DNA of 64,000 nt from a virus. The translations under genes and the position numbers were made by a program. Shown here piece by piece: positions 48,288 through 57,336 of the stretch. The DNA is taken from positions 1 to 64,000 of the IMG/VR virus record IMGVR_UViG_3300044712_001462, one strand, 5' to 3'. Below the pieces are notes generated by a model. The model did not search any database and had not been told where the DNA came from. It saw only the letters and a program-made list of their open reading frames with translations. The number at the start of each line of letters is the position of its first letter. Position 1 is the stretch's first letter.

Positions 48288-51200
48288 TTATTCACCCGTT
48301 TCACAGCAGCTGCCTGAATCCGATGAGACAATCAAACCCGAGGCCCACGAGATCGGAGTGGCTCCGCCTGGGTTCGCTCCGCCTGCTGCAGAAGCGGAGA
48401 CGGTTAAGGCCACGATGTCGGAGGCGGTACAGCCCGGAAGCTGCAGGACAAACGTAACATAGCCGTTTTCACCCTCGTTGATACAGTCGAATGATGCGGT
48501 GAAGAGGGGCCATTCACCACCCAGCTTGTACGGCATGAGTTGAGAAGGTGGAATGTTGCGATAGGGATCCACGTTTCCGCGTCGGTAAGTCGTGCCGCAG
48601 AGGACACAACCGGCAATCGTGGAAGCCGAGAAGTCCAGAGTCAGCTCCCCGTCGAGGAGTGGTTCCGTGGTTCCATTACACAGAGAAGCTGCCACCGCTA
48701 GACGACACGAACCAATGGGGAGCAGAGCCATCTGGAGTAGATTGGCTTGTCGGCAAGACTTCTGGGCATTCCAGCGGTCAATGTTCTCTTTGTACTGGTC
48801 GCGTACCGCTTCCGCGCGTCTCCCTAACTCAGCGTAACGATTACTGACACGGCGGATGGCTTCGTAAACGTTGACGAAGTCATCGCACTCGCAGCAGGGC
48901 CCGCAGTCATTCGAGATCTTGAGCGTGGCTTGGTTCAGCCGAATATTCCGAGTGCCACCCAGATAGGTGTACTCCAGAGGACCCAGCTCAGAGACGGCTT
49001 CTGGATCACTCTCGAGGATAGGCTGTTCAAGTCGGTAGCACTCCGCAGCATCCAGTCTCAGGTTACCGGCATCATCCGCGGTGACTCCGTTGATTCGGCG
49101 CAGCACTGGGACCGCATCACAGCCCGGATATTGTCCGAGTCCGGCTCCGGGTACTGCCTCCAATAAAACGTTGGTGACTCGCCGAGTGCCATCTACATCG
49201 GTCTGACTCTGGACATCCAGAATACTGTTGTAGCCTGCCTGCCAAACCACAGGAGAGCCTGCGGGGATAACAACGTCACCTGAGGTATCTACCAGCGCCG
49301 TGCCGACTCGCAGCTCCGTAACTTGAGAAACAACACGCTCATAAGTACGCGGATCGAGTCGAGCATCAAGCGGCTCGAAATACCGAGGCCAGTTTCTGGG
49401 TGTCTCGCCGATGGCCCAAGTGCGATACAACGTCAGGCGCAAGATCTCGTCGTCCGACGTCGTCCACTGCAGGATTAGTTTGGAGGCGGCCCAGGTGTTG
49501 ATGGAGAAATCAAATGCATCTCGAGAATCGAAGACGACTCGGTCCTGGGCATCCGTAATCGCCACATCATACCGATGTACCTCTCCAGTGGGATTCGTTG
49601 CGGCAAGCGTACCAAAACCTGAAAGCCAAGCAACTTTGAACGGCTGCTCGAGCTGGCAGTAATGATCCTGATAGCGCAAATAGAGATCCCCGATCAGGAT
49701 GTCCAGATCATCCGAGGGATCCACAAAGGGGAAGCGTGTTCCACCTTGGTTCTGATCGACCGCGACCTGCTGTCTGCCTACCTCGTCGAATACCGTGAGC
49801 GAAGAGGATGAGACATACGATTCACTGCTTACCAGTGAGCTGGAGAGAGAGCTCTCAGGGTACACGTAACTGGAAGAGGACGTCAGGCTGGAGTAGGAAC
49901 TAGTGAGGCTGCTACTGAACTCCGCGCCCAGGCTGGAGTAGCCGTTGCAGTTATCGAAGTAGAAGTAATCGTAGAACGTACCTGCTGTGGAGTTGAGGAC
50001 GCGAATACCAAACTTGGTAGCCGTAACGTTGTAGTCCGCAGTGAACGAGAGACTGGCTAGGGTGGTAGTACCATTCCAGATCGTGACGGTCGCCAGGTTA
50101 CCGTTGATCTGGATGACAGCTATTAGCCGAGTATCGAGAGGCAGGTACGGAGAGATAGCCGTGCTGGCAATCTCCGTGACGCCATCCTTGAGAATTTGAA
50201 TGCGGGCTTGGGTAATGTGCACATGGGTATAGGTGTTGTCATCCACCACCCGCAGTACAAAGCCAGCCGCTTTGACCAAGCTGGAGGTATGGAGCTGGAA
50301 AGCAGATGTCAGGGTCCCGTTACAGTATCCGGCGTCCACATACGCCATCGTCTCCGGCCAGAGCGAGCCAAAAGGCCGGACGACCATCTGACCAATAATG
50401 GAGAGGTAGGGTGCGGCATCGCCTTCCCAGACGATTCCGTCTCCGCCGAGATAGGTTATTCCGTTGGTAGACAAACCATCGGTATACCCCAGACCACTGG
50501 CTGACGACCGGGCAAAGCTGTCACCGATCCAGGGAATACACGTCGTAGGGGTCAGAGAGCTACTGGAACTGGTGAGACTACTGGTAGGTTCATCCGGAGT
50601 GTAGGAACTGCTCAGCGTGATCGAGCTAGAAGTGAGGTAGCTACAGGCAAAAAGCTCCACATCATCGATGTCGATCTGGGTGAAGGTACCTTCTAGTTCG
50701 ACGACCGCGGAGATCCGTCCGCGCACATACCCGGAAGCAGGGACGATGAAGCTGACTTCAAAGAGTCCTGTGGTGGACGTACTTGCGGAGGCCAGTAAGG
50801 AGCCATTACTAGCGTCATAGACTGCGGCGGTCAGCACTGCAGGCGATGACCAGTGTACAGCTTGAATCTGTACCGAGAGTGTTCCTGCCGTAGCCGGAAC
50901 TAATCCAGAGACCGACTGCTCCACGTACGCAGGATCCGCATACTCGGCATAGAGCCGGACTGTTTTGTCCGACAGAACTGTAGCCAGGTGATTACCCCAG
51001 CCCACAAAGTCATAGTCAAACGTGCTGTTGATAAACTGGTTGTAGCAATAGTACGGCGATTCAGAAGAGCTGATCACCGACTCGGAAGATGTATCGGAAC
51101 TACCGGCTAACCCACCAAACAAAAAGGCAAACACTTGTCTGGCTGTGGTATCTACCGAGGACCAAGTCAGTGCAATATTGGTCTCGTTGAGGGCTACTGT

Positions 51201-52346
51201 GGAAACTGCGGCCGCAGCATTGACTCGATCGGTATTTTTCCAGAGACGTAGCGCGTAGTTGCTATACTCACGGAAACCATTTTGCGGAGAAACACTGCTT
51301 TTATCGTCGGCCCACACAGCGGCCTGCACACCAGGAGCCGAGACCGCGCCAATCGCGATCTGAGCATGGGAGGTGGCGGATGTGGATGCTACCTTACCGG
51401 TACTCAGAAACAAAGCGGCTTGGGCGTTGACCGCTGAGGAGACTGTTTGGGTCTGTGCTGTTGTAGGCTGGGTGATGGAGAGAATATCTGTCTCCATTCC
51501 CTTTAAGCAGATGGCCCAGAAATAGGTGCTGGCCGCGGAGGTGAGCCCTGTGAAGTTCATCGTAAACCCGTCAGCATCAAACGATGTCAACGAGCCTTCA
51601 CCTACTGACGCTCCCGTGGTTGAGGAGAGATACTGTAGGAGCGTGGTGGAAAGTTGCTTCGACCAGCAGCTGGTGGTTGTTGGGACGTCGGCGTAGTTTT
51701 CAGACAGCGTCACCGAAGCCTGACTGGTGGCGTTCGCCATCCCAATACAGGCATAGGATCCACCAGTGACTGCGCTGGCTCCTCGGGCCCCGAATACCAA
51801 TACGGAGTCGGGCTGAAATCCACATCCAGTGAATGATTTGGAGCTATTGCTGGCGGGGACTCGGCACTGTCTGATACAGACGTTCTCAATATCACTCCCG
51901 CCCAGCGCCAGATAGTTAACCACCAGCGGAGAAGCGATCGATTCAACAACCCACCGCAAGGTAAAACCGGTGGACGAGAAGCTCTGCACCACACCTCCCG
52001 CAGGGTCTTCTGGAAATCCGGTCGCATTGCAGCGAAAGATGGTGACAGAGGTGTCGCGGTTGGCATAGGTCAGGGCTGTGGGGGTTGTACCGCCTTCCGT
52101 GCTGCCTGTAGATAGGTAAGCGGAATCAACGAGACCCTCGGTAACAATGTCCGGAATTCCCGGGGCAACGGCGGCACCAAATCCAAAGCCATATTCAGGG
52201 GCCGTAGCTCCGTCTTCGTCAGCCGTACCCCAAAAGAACAGAATCAGCTTGGGCTCAAAGCCTACTGAGATTGTCTGATCGAAGGTAGTTGGAACAGCCC
52301 CTGGGAGCGGGATGTTAATGGTGCCTGCGCGAGTCAGCAGAGCCAT
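48288..52346 (-). CDS. Giant multidomain tail adhesin, 1352 residues
   Basis: Domain order: 1-420 beta-rich, with two GFxPxxxxxFG-type repeats (ISVGFEPKLILFFWG, CGFQPDSVLVFG). A Ser-rich linker (SSDTSSESVISSSESP) near 425, then a jelly-roll-like domain. Ser/Thr linkers at about 570-600 and 807-850 flank a concanavalin-like domain (FARSSASGLGYTDG onward). The C-terminal 450 residues are the shared family domain, with INGVTADDAGNLRLDAAECY and a Cys cluster (CGPCCECDDF) followed by a helix. Largest gene in the window; host-binding fibre inferred. Confidence 0.78.
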   Translation of the reverse strand: MALLTRAGTINIPLPGAVPTTFDQTISVGFEPKLILFFWGTADEDGATAPEYGFGFGAAVAPGIPDIVTEGLVDSAYLSTGSTEGGTTPTALTYANRDTSVTIFRCNATGFPEDPAGGVVQSFSSTGFTLRWVVESIASPLVVNYLALGGSDIENVCIRQCRVPASNSSKSFTGCGFQPDSVLVFGARGASAVTGGSYACIGMANATSQASVTLSENYADVPTTTSCWSKQLSTTLLQYLSSTTGASVGEGSLTSFDADGFTMNFTGLTSAASTYFWAICLKGMETDILSITQPTTAQTQTVSSAVNAQAALFLSTGKVASTSATSHAQIAIGAVSAPGVQAAVWADDKSSVSPQNGFREYSNYALRLWKNTDRVNAAAAVSTVALNETNIALTWSSVDTTARQVFAFLFGGLAGSSDTSSESVISSSESPYYCYNQFINSTFDYDFVGWGNHLATVLSDKTVRLYAEYADPAYVEQSVSGLVPATAGTLSVQIQAVHWSSPAVLTAAVYDASNGSLLASASTSTTGLFEVSFIVPASGYVRGRISAVVELEGTFTQIDIDDVELFACSYLTSSSITLSSSYTPDEPTSSLTSSSSSLTPTTCIPWIGDSFARSSASGLGYTDGLSTNGITYLGGDGIVWEGDAAPYLSIIGQMVVRPFGSLWPETMAYVDAGYCNGTLTSAFQLHTSSLVKAAGFVLRVVDDNTYTHVHITQARIQILKDGVTEIASTAISPYLPLDTRLIAVIQINGNLATVTIWNGTTTLASLSFTADYNVTATKFGIRVLNSTAGTFYDYFYFDNCNGYSSLGAEFSSSLTSSYSSLTSSSSYVYPESSLSSSLVSSESYVSSSSLTVFDEVGRQQVAVDQNQGGTRFPFVDPSDDLDILIGDLYLRYQDHYCQLEQPFKVAWLSGFGTLAATNPTGEVHRYDVAITDAQDRVVFDSRDAFDFSINTWAASKLILQWTTSDDEILRLTLYRTWAIGETPRNWPRYFEPLDARLDPRTYERVVSQVTELRVGTALVDTSGDVVIPAGSPVVWQAGYNSILDVQSQTDVDGTRRVTNVLLEAVPGAGLGQYPGCDAVPVLRRINGVTADDAGNLRLDAAECYRLEQPILESDPEAVSELGPLEYTYLGGTRNIRLNQATLKISNDCGPCCECDDFVNVYEAIRRVSNRYAELGRRAEAVRDQYKENIDRWNAQKSCRQANLLQMALLPIGSCRLAVAASLCNGTTEPLLDGELTLDFSASTIAGCVLCGTTYRRGNVDPYRNIPPSQLMPYKLGGEWPLFTASFDCINEGENGYVTFVLQLPGCTASDIVALTVSASAAGGANPGGATPISWASGLIVSSDSGSCCETGE

Positions 52347-52361
52347 GAATTGTTCCCTGTG

Positions 52362-53318
52362 TTATTCGCACGGCGTAGCGGGTGTGCAGCCTCGATCGCC
52401 TAGGCGACTACCCAAGATGACTTGATCCGTCTGCGTGACACGCGCTTCCAGGCTGACGAGGAAGTTCTCGAGTGTTGTCGCCTTCTCCCCAAACGATTCC
52501 AGCGCCTGAGTGATCGTGACTAGCTCCGAACAGCCGCAGCAGGGCTCCGAGCAGACATCGTTGAAGGTGAGCGCATGGGTACCGGAGTTGATCTCCATGC
52601 AGTCATTACCCAGAAACGTGAAGTTCCCTTCGCTATCTGGAGTGATGCCGTTGAGTGTGCGAATCGGAATGGTAGAGGTGTCGTCACAGATACAGGTCTC
52701 AGTCAGCCCTTCACCCTCAATGGCATCGAAGACAATGATTGGGGAGACGCCTTCAGCCAATACCGGAGTCAGACGGAAATTGCGCCCAGCCACGAGCCGA
52801 ATAACGCCTGTGAGTTCGTCACTGAGCTCTCCGCCATTATCTAGCTGGAGAGCGGTAACACCCCGCAGATTCGGTCGGACAACGTCGGGTTCCAGGCGAC
52901 TACCGTCGACATCGAAGTTCCAGAGCCCCGCCGGTTGGATACCGATGTTGTGCAGTGAACCGATCTGGAGCCATCCCCAGCTGTCTGCGAAGTCACCTAA
53001 CCCACCGAGACCGTAGACCTGGTTAGTGGTGTGACTAGCGGAAGAGATGAGTGCTGAGGCGACGTCCACGTCTCCGTCGTTGGCGGCATACCCAATCGTG
53101 AGGCTGTAACCCACCGGACCCGCTTCAATTTTGCGTACAAAGAAGCTGGCCGGATTGATATTATTGGCCCAGGTCACAGGCAGATACAAAGCCACGAGGA
53201 AATCCTCGGGTATCTCGAAGGTACCTGTGGTGTCTTTCTTCGTACTCTCTGCAGTCAGAGGGTACGAGCGCTGCGCATTATGTGCGAGCCAGTCTAAGTT
53301 AAAGTGACCAACAGGCAT
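52362..53318 (-). CDS. Putative tail adhesin, RSYPL family, 318 residues
   Basis: The N-terminus reads GHFNLDWLAHNAQRSYPLTA (4-23), the family motif. The C-terminal third holds RTLNGITPDSEGNFTFLGND, a Cys cluster (CSEPCCGC) and a helix (QALESFGEKATTLENFLVSL), the same order as at the end of the 1352-residue protein, so the two share a domain by descent. Sixteen bases separate it from that gene. Probable attachment or fibre-base module. Confidence 0.75.
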   Translation of the reverse strand: MPVGHFNLDWLAHNAQRSYPLTAESTKKDTTGTFEIPEDFLVALYLPVTWANNINPASFFVRKIEAGPVGYSLTIGYAANDGDVDVASALISSASHTTNQVYGLGGLGDFADSWGWLQIGSLHNIGIQPAGLWNFDVDGSRLEPDVVRPNLRGVTALQLDNGGELSDELTGVIRLVAGRNFRLTPVLAEGVSPIIVFDAIEGEGLTETCICDDTSTIPIRTLNGITPDSEGNFTFLGNDCMEINSGTHALTFNDVCSEPCCGCSELVTITQALESFGEKATTLENFLVSLEARVTQTDQVILGSRLGDRGCTPATPCE

Positions 53319-53333
53319 CCTTGCCTCCTCAGG

Positions 53334-55145
53334 TTACACCGCGGCGGTGATGACAGGTCGCTGATCAATGACGTGCATGTCGCCGCTATAGCCGTCTCCG
53401 CCGTATCCATTCCTGGTGACCGAGAACAGCACTACATCCCCCGGGTATGCTGTGAATGTACTCGTGGCGACTTCGATGTATTCCGCAGCACCCATGGCTG
53501 TGGGAGCCTGGGCTGCCGACATATCCAGAGTCAGGGCCGTATCGGTTAACGGCAAAGCGGTATGAGTCGAAGCGGGACTGGGTCTGGGGATACGGCGATA
53601 ACTCACGTCCAGATCGGGTAAACTACCAGCGCTGATAGCGAGCAAGCGCAAACGAATCTGCATGGTTACCGAAGTGATACCGTCCAGCGTAGCAGGGATT
53701 TCAAACCGCGCTCGATAAGCTGAATCACGACCGGCAGGCATTCCCAAGCCAAGTACATCTTCGTAATTCTCCTCAGTCACTCCATCCAGGCGTACCAACT
53801 GAACAGGCAGTTCTCCGCCCAGAGCACTCGTGATGACTGCAATGTTGACGGTTCCACGGTGCTCATCATCGGCTGTATCGGTGCTCGTCAAGTACACGTT
53901 ACTGGAGCTGGACGTAATGGCTTCGACGACGGGTCCTCGCCGGAACTGATTGTTCACGAGTTCCTTGAATACAATGTGACCGGCTGTCGTCGTATCGGAG
54001 GCCACAACATTGTCGGAATCAAACGCGATCTGCAGGGCCCCAGTGGAACCAGGAAGTCCTGTGGAGACGCAAGTAATGTCGAGGAAGTTCTCACTGCCTT
54101 CAGCCACCTGGAGAGAGGTAACGACGTTTCCAGCAGTCATAAACGTCATCCGGGCGAACCACAGGGTGAGCTGCATCTGGAGGTTACGCGGACATTCCAG
54201 ACTGTAGCTGCTGACAATGCTCGAGACGGCAGACGAGTCGTAGTCGACGGGCCAAGGCACATCTCCGTAGCAATCACTCATCCACCAGATGCCGTTCTCG
54301 TCGATAACTGCCAGACCGTCTGGGCCCAGCGGAACACCCATACCTAGGTAGTCTTTGAGTTCCCCTTTGTTCCACTCCAAGTACACGTTGGAGAGCGGAA
54401 TCGGAGGCCATAGGTTGTTCAAAGCGCTGGCAGACAGGTTGTAACCAAACGCTGCGCCATAGGGGGCTTTCCCGGCGAAGATTGCGTGATCGGCAGGGAG
54501 CCAACCTTCTACCGCCGTATCTGGATTCGTGATCTCGTGTCGGAGATCCAGAGCCGGAGGTGTATGATCCCCGGCCGGGAGACACACCAGCTCAAACTTG
54601 TAGTGCCGGTGGTCCATAAAGGCGTCGTAGAGCCGTGGGTTGATGAACACATGTCCGTCGTCATCTGCTGAGAGCACCGGGACTGTTACTGCAGGGGACT
54701 GCTGTGTCAGCAATCCGGGAGAACCGGCTGACAGGAAATAGATACCTGGCTCGACTGTGCCACCCGTAGCCAACGAGATATCGAGTTCCGCATAGCCCGT
54801 AAGCAGAATATCCGCGGAGGTGCTGTTGTGCTTCGTGTGGACCACACCCCAGACCTGGGCGGATTCATTCGTAATGAGATCGCCTTCAGCGCTCATCGTG
54901 GAAGCCGCTAAGGCGAGTTCAAAACGGTTGCTTACCGAGTTGAAGTAGACGGGAGCACCGACAAAGGTATTCGAAGCAACAGTGACGCTACGAGCAAACA
55001 CAGCCGAACCTAGTTCCGTAGTGTCGATCAGCTGCTTGAGATACTTGATGTTCCCATCCAGCTGTCGCAGCACCCGGTTGATGGTCCCCGAGTCGACCGG
55101 GTCACCGTTGCGGATGAGTGTAATAAGATCTTGATAGGTTGCCAT
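53334..55145 (-). CDS. Putative tail fibre/baseplate protein, 603 residues
   Basis: Begins MATYQDLITLIRNGDPVDSG, with a helix then a beta-rich body containing repeated short strands, as in phage fibre shafts (FARSVTVASNTFVGAPVYFN; AQVWGVVHTKHNST). No enzyme motif. Sits between baseplate genes and the adhesin array, so a fibre or fibre-connector role is likely; inferred. Confidence 0.7.
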   Translation of the reverse strand: MATYQDLITLIRNGDPVDSGTINRVLRQLDGNIKYLKQLIDTTELGSAVFARSVTVASNTFVGAPVYFNSVSNRFELALAASTMSAEGDLITNESAQVWGVVHTKHNSTSADILLTGYAELDISLATGGTVEPGIYFLSAGSPGLLTQQSPAVTVPVLSADDDGHVFINPRLYDAFMDHRHYKFELVCLPAGDHTPPALDLRHEITNPDTAVEGWLPADHAIFAGKAPYGAAFGYNLSASALNNLWPPIPLSNVYLEWNKGELKDYLGMGVPLGPDGLAVIDENGIWWMSDCYGDVPWPVDYDSSAVSSIVSSYSLECPRNLQMQLTLWFARMTFMTAGNVVTSLQVAEGSENFLDITCVSTGLPGSTGALQIAFDSDNVVASDTTTAGHIVFKELVNNQFRRGPVVEAITSSSSNVYLTSTDTADDEHRGTVNIAVITSALGGELPVQLVRLDGVTEENYEDVLGLGMPAGRDSAYRARFEIPATLDGITSVTMQIRLRLLAISAGSLPDLDVSYRRIPRPSPASTHTALPLTDTALTLDMSAAQAPTAMGAAEYIEVATSTFTAYPGDVVLFSVTRNGYGGDGYSGDMHVIDQRPVITAAV

Positions 55146-55165
55146 CGCGTATATTCTTCTCCGGC

Positions 55166-55783
55166 TTACTCGCCTGTAATGTCCCAGCTAAGACCAATCT
55201 GACTGTTCTGGGCGACAACGATCTGGTTCTCGGTAGTGAAATAGGTCCGGCTGAAAATGACATCCTGAGAGGGATCATCGTATTCCGGACAGGCGACCAG
55301 CGATGCGCCATAGACATAGCTACCCAGACCACAGGTCAACCCGTTAACGCCGGTTTTCGTCTCGGTCTGGGCAAAAAAGCGGGCTCGGTTGTCGACCAGA
55401 AACAAAGTGGAATCCGTGTTATCCAGTCGCGTAGCAATCACAGGCACGCGCAAATAGTCCTGGTTGGGATCTGTGTCGTTTAACGAGGCGTAGTAATCGA
55501 CAGAACCACCGCGAGTTGCTGTGGGAGGCGTGGGCGCGGAACCCGAGTTGTCAAACTCGATGTACATCGCGTTGATATGCCACGACTTCCCATCTGGTCG
55601 ATTACATAGGTTCTTCACCAGGATGCCTGCCCAGTCGTAGCAGATGGCATTGGGCGTGGTGTAGAGGGGGTTATTCCAGTCCCAGAAATAGGAGAGTTCC
55701 GAATCTCCAGGTAGACGTTCTTCGTGTACACGGTAGAGAGTAACCTGGCCTTTAAGCAACCAAGCGGGAATCAGTCTGTCCAT
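55166..55783 (-). CDS. Putative tail/baseplate protein, 205 residues
   Basis: A Trp/Tyr-rich beta protein (ELSYFWDWNNPLYTTPNAIC) with Cys near 47 and 60 and a Gly/Thr-rich centre. No family recognised. It follows the 504-residue tail gene by six bases. Confidence 0.7.
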   Translation of the reverse strand: MDRLIPAWLLKGQVTLYRVHEERLPGDSELSYFWDWNNPLYTTPNAICYDWAGILVKNLCNRPDGKSWHINAMYIEFDNSGSAPTPPTATRGGSVDYYASLNDTDPNQDYLRVPVIATRLDNTDSTLFLVDNRARFFAQTETKTGVNGLTCGLGSYVYGASLVACPEYDDPSQDVIFSRTYFTTENQIVVAQNSQIGLSWDITGE

Positions 55784-55789
55784 GAGAAC

Positions 55790-57304
55790 TTACTCGCAAG
55801 TAGTATCGATTAGGCGTACAGTGAGTGTTTCAGTGAGGTACGTGGTTCCGTTAACCGTGTCTGCGCTGTGCGCTCCAGATTCATAAGTACCGATGGCTTC
55901 GGACATACTGGAGGCTGAGATCGAATCCGAAGCTGGAGCCTCCATCCAGATAATCAAAGCGGTCCATGGTGGAACGATTTTAGGTAGGACGCTAGGCAGC
56001 AGCTTTCCTAAGAGCTCGGTGTCGACGACTCCGGTATTGATGCGAACACAGAAGGCGTGGAAGCGGAGAATGTTGGATACCAGGAACTCCAGAGGATTGA
56101 CGGTACTGGGCAGGCTAGCTGCGGTGGGCTCAGATACCGCTGCGGGACCCCTAATGTCGAGTAGATGTCCGAGAGTAGTGTCTGCTGCCATTCCGCGAGC
56201 ATGCACGTCGTTCCAGAATGCTCGAACGTCTGTATTTTGTCCCCCCAGCTCGAAGCTGACTTTGGTGTATCCATCAACATTCTCTTCTACGATTAACGGA
56301 ACGGACTCGTTACGGAATGTCAGGTTATCGGCATATCCCGAAATGAAACCGTTATCCAGTGCCAACGCATACAGATCGGCTGGGACTTCGCCGTGGTTCA
56401 ACTCATAGAACCGGAGTCCAGCTGTGAGCGATTGCCCGGCATATACCGTGTCACCCACATCAACAATGGGCTCATCTGATAAGTGAAACCGGTAAACGTG
56501 CTGATCGGTGGCAATGACCAGATAGTGGTTATCGCGCTGGATAAGCTCAACCGTTTCCTCATCTTCAACCACTAACGGTATACCGGTTAGCGCGGAAAGC
56601 GCCAGTTCAACTGGCTTTTTACTTGAGCCTTCCACAAGCGCGTCGAATACTGCGTTAATGGCGGCTGTGTAATGGTCGCTGCTTTCTGGCGCATACAGTG
56701 AGACAACGTAGCCAAAGTGTTTGCGCGCATACTCCCAATCAAACTGGCCCCGGAACAACCATAAGACGGCTTCATGATCTGTTAATTCTCCGTCCTCAAA
56801 GATCTCCCGACTCGAGACCAGGGCGTTGTTAAAGGGATTCTCGCGGAAAACAATCCGTTGTCTCTCTGTGTCGATCGTGAAATCTAGCCCTGACACCCAG
56901 CTCAAGGATGGCTCAGTGATTCTGTTAAAGAGACACGTAACGGCTTTGAGGTCTTCCGGAAGGGGAAAAGCGTAGAGGGGTCGGTCATAGGGGGTCCCGT
57001 AGGAGTAGGGCCCGCCGTAAACTCCTCCCTCGCCGTACCGAAGAGGATCGCTATCCTGATCCGACTCTTTGAGCGTCAGCATGTACCAGTTGTCGGTATG
57101 GTGCGTCCGGATTTCCAGACGGCACATCGCCTGCTGCGCCTCAGTCAGGTTCAAGGCGGACTGTTGCTCTTCCAGGGCCCGGGCTTCCACATACTGCTTT
57201 ACCAGGTCGTGACCAGCGTAGGTGTGCTGCCAATGACTACCCAGTAGCGAGATGAGAAAATCCGCTCGCTCAAGATCGTTGGAAGGATAGGTGTAAGTAG
57301 TCAT
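55790..57304 (-). CDS. Putative tail protein in gpI-like position, 504 residues
   Basis: Directly follows the baseplate J-like gene, where the phage P2/Mu order places the tail protein I or its substitutes. Contains VDVGDTVYAGQSLTAGLRFY (about 279), a possible hammerhead/biotinyl-like or LysM-like strand pair, and long helices (RALEEQQSALNLTEAQQAMC). Family not recognised with confidence. Confidence 0.7.
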   Translation of the reverse strand: MTTYTYPSNDLERADFLISLLGSHWQHTYAGHDLVKQYVEARALEEQQSALNLTEAQQAMCRLEIRTHHTDNWYMLTLKESDQDSDPLRYGEGGVYGGPYSYGTPYDRPLYAFPLPEDLKAVTCLFNRITEPSLSWVSGLDFTIDTERQRIVFRENPFNNALVSSREIFEDGELTDHEAVLWLFRGQFDWEYARKHFGYVVSLYAPESSDHYTAAINAVFDALVEGSSKKPVELALSALTGIPLVVEDEETVELIQRDNHYLVIATDQHVYRFHLSDEPIVDVGDTVYAGQSLTAGLRFYELNHGEVPADLYALALDNGFISGYADNLTFRNESVPLIVEENVDGYTKVSFELGGQNTDVRAFWNDVHARGMAADTTLGHLLDIRGPAAVSEPTAASLPSTVNPLEFLVSNILRFHAFCVRINTGVVDTELLGKLLPSVLPKIVPPWTALIIWMEAPASDSISASSMSEAIGTYESGAHSADTVNGTTYLTETLTVRLIDTTCE

Positions 57305-57320
57305 GGAGATCCTAAGTTTG

Positions 57321-57336
57321 TAATAGCGCTATCTCA
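57321..57336. promoter_or_regulatory. Recurring intergenic motif, short copy
   Basis: TAATAGCGCTATCTCA overlaps the stop of the baseplate J-like gene and precedes the next gene by 16 bases. The TAATAGCGCTATCTC core is identical to 9520-9534. It lacks the CTCTCT end. Confidence 0.45.

Noticed and set aside
42855-55145. Diversity-generating retroelement acting on the adhesins
   Set aside because: No reverse transcriptase or template/variable repeat pair is seen in the window.
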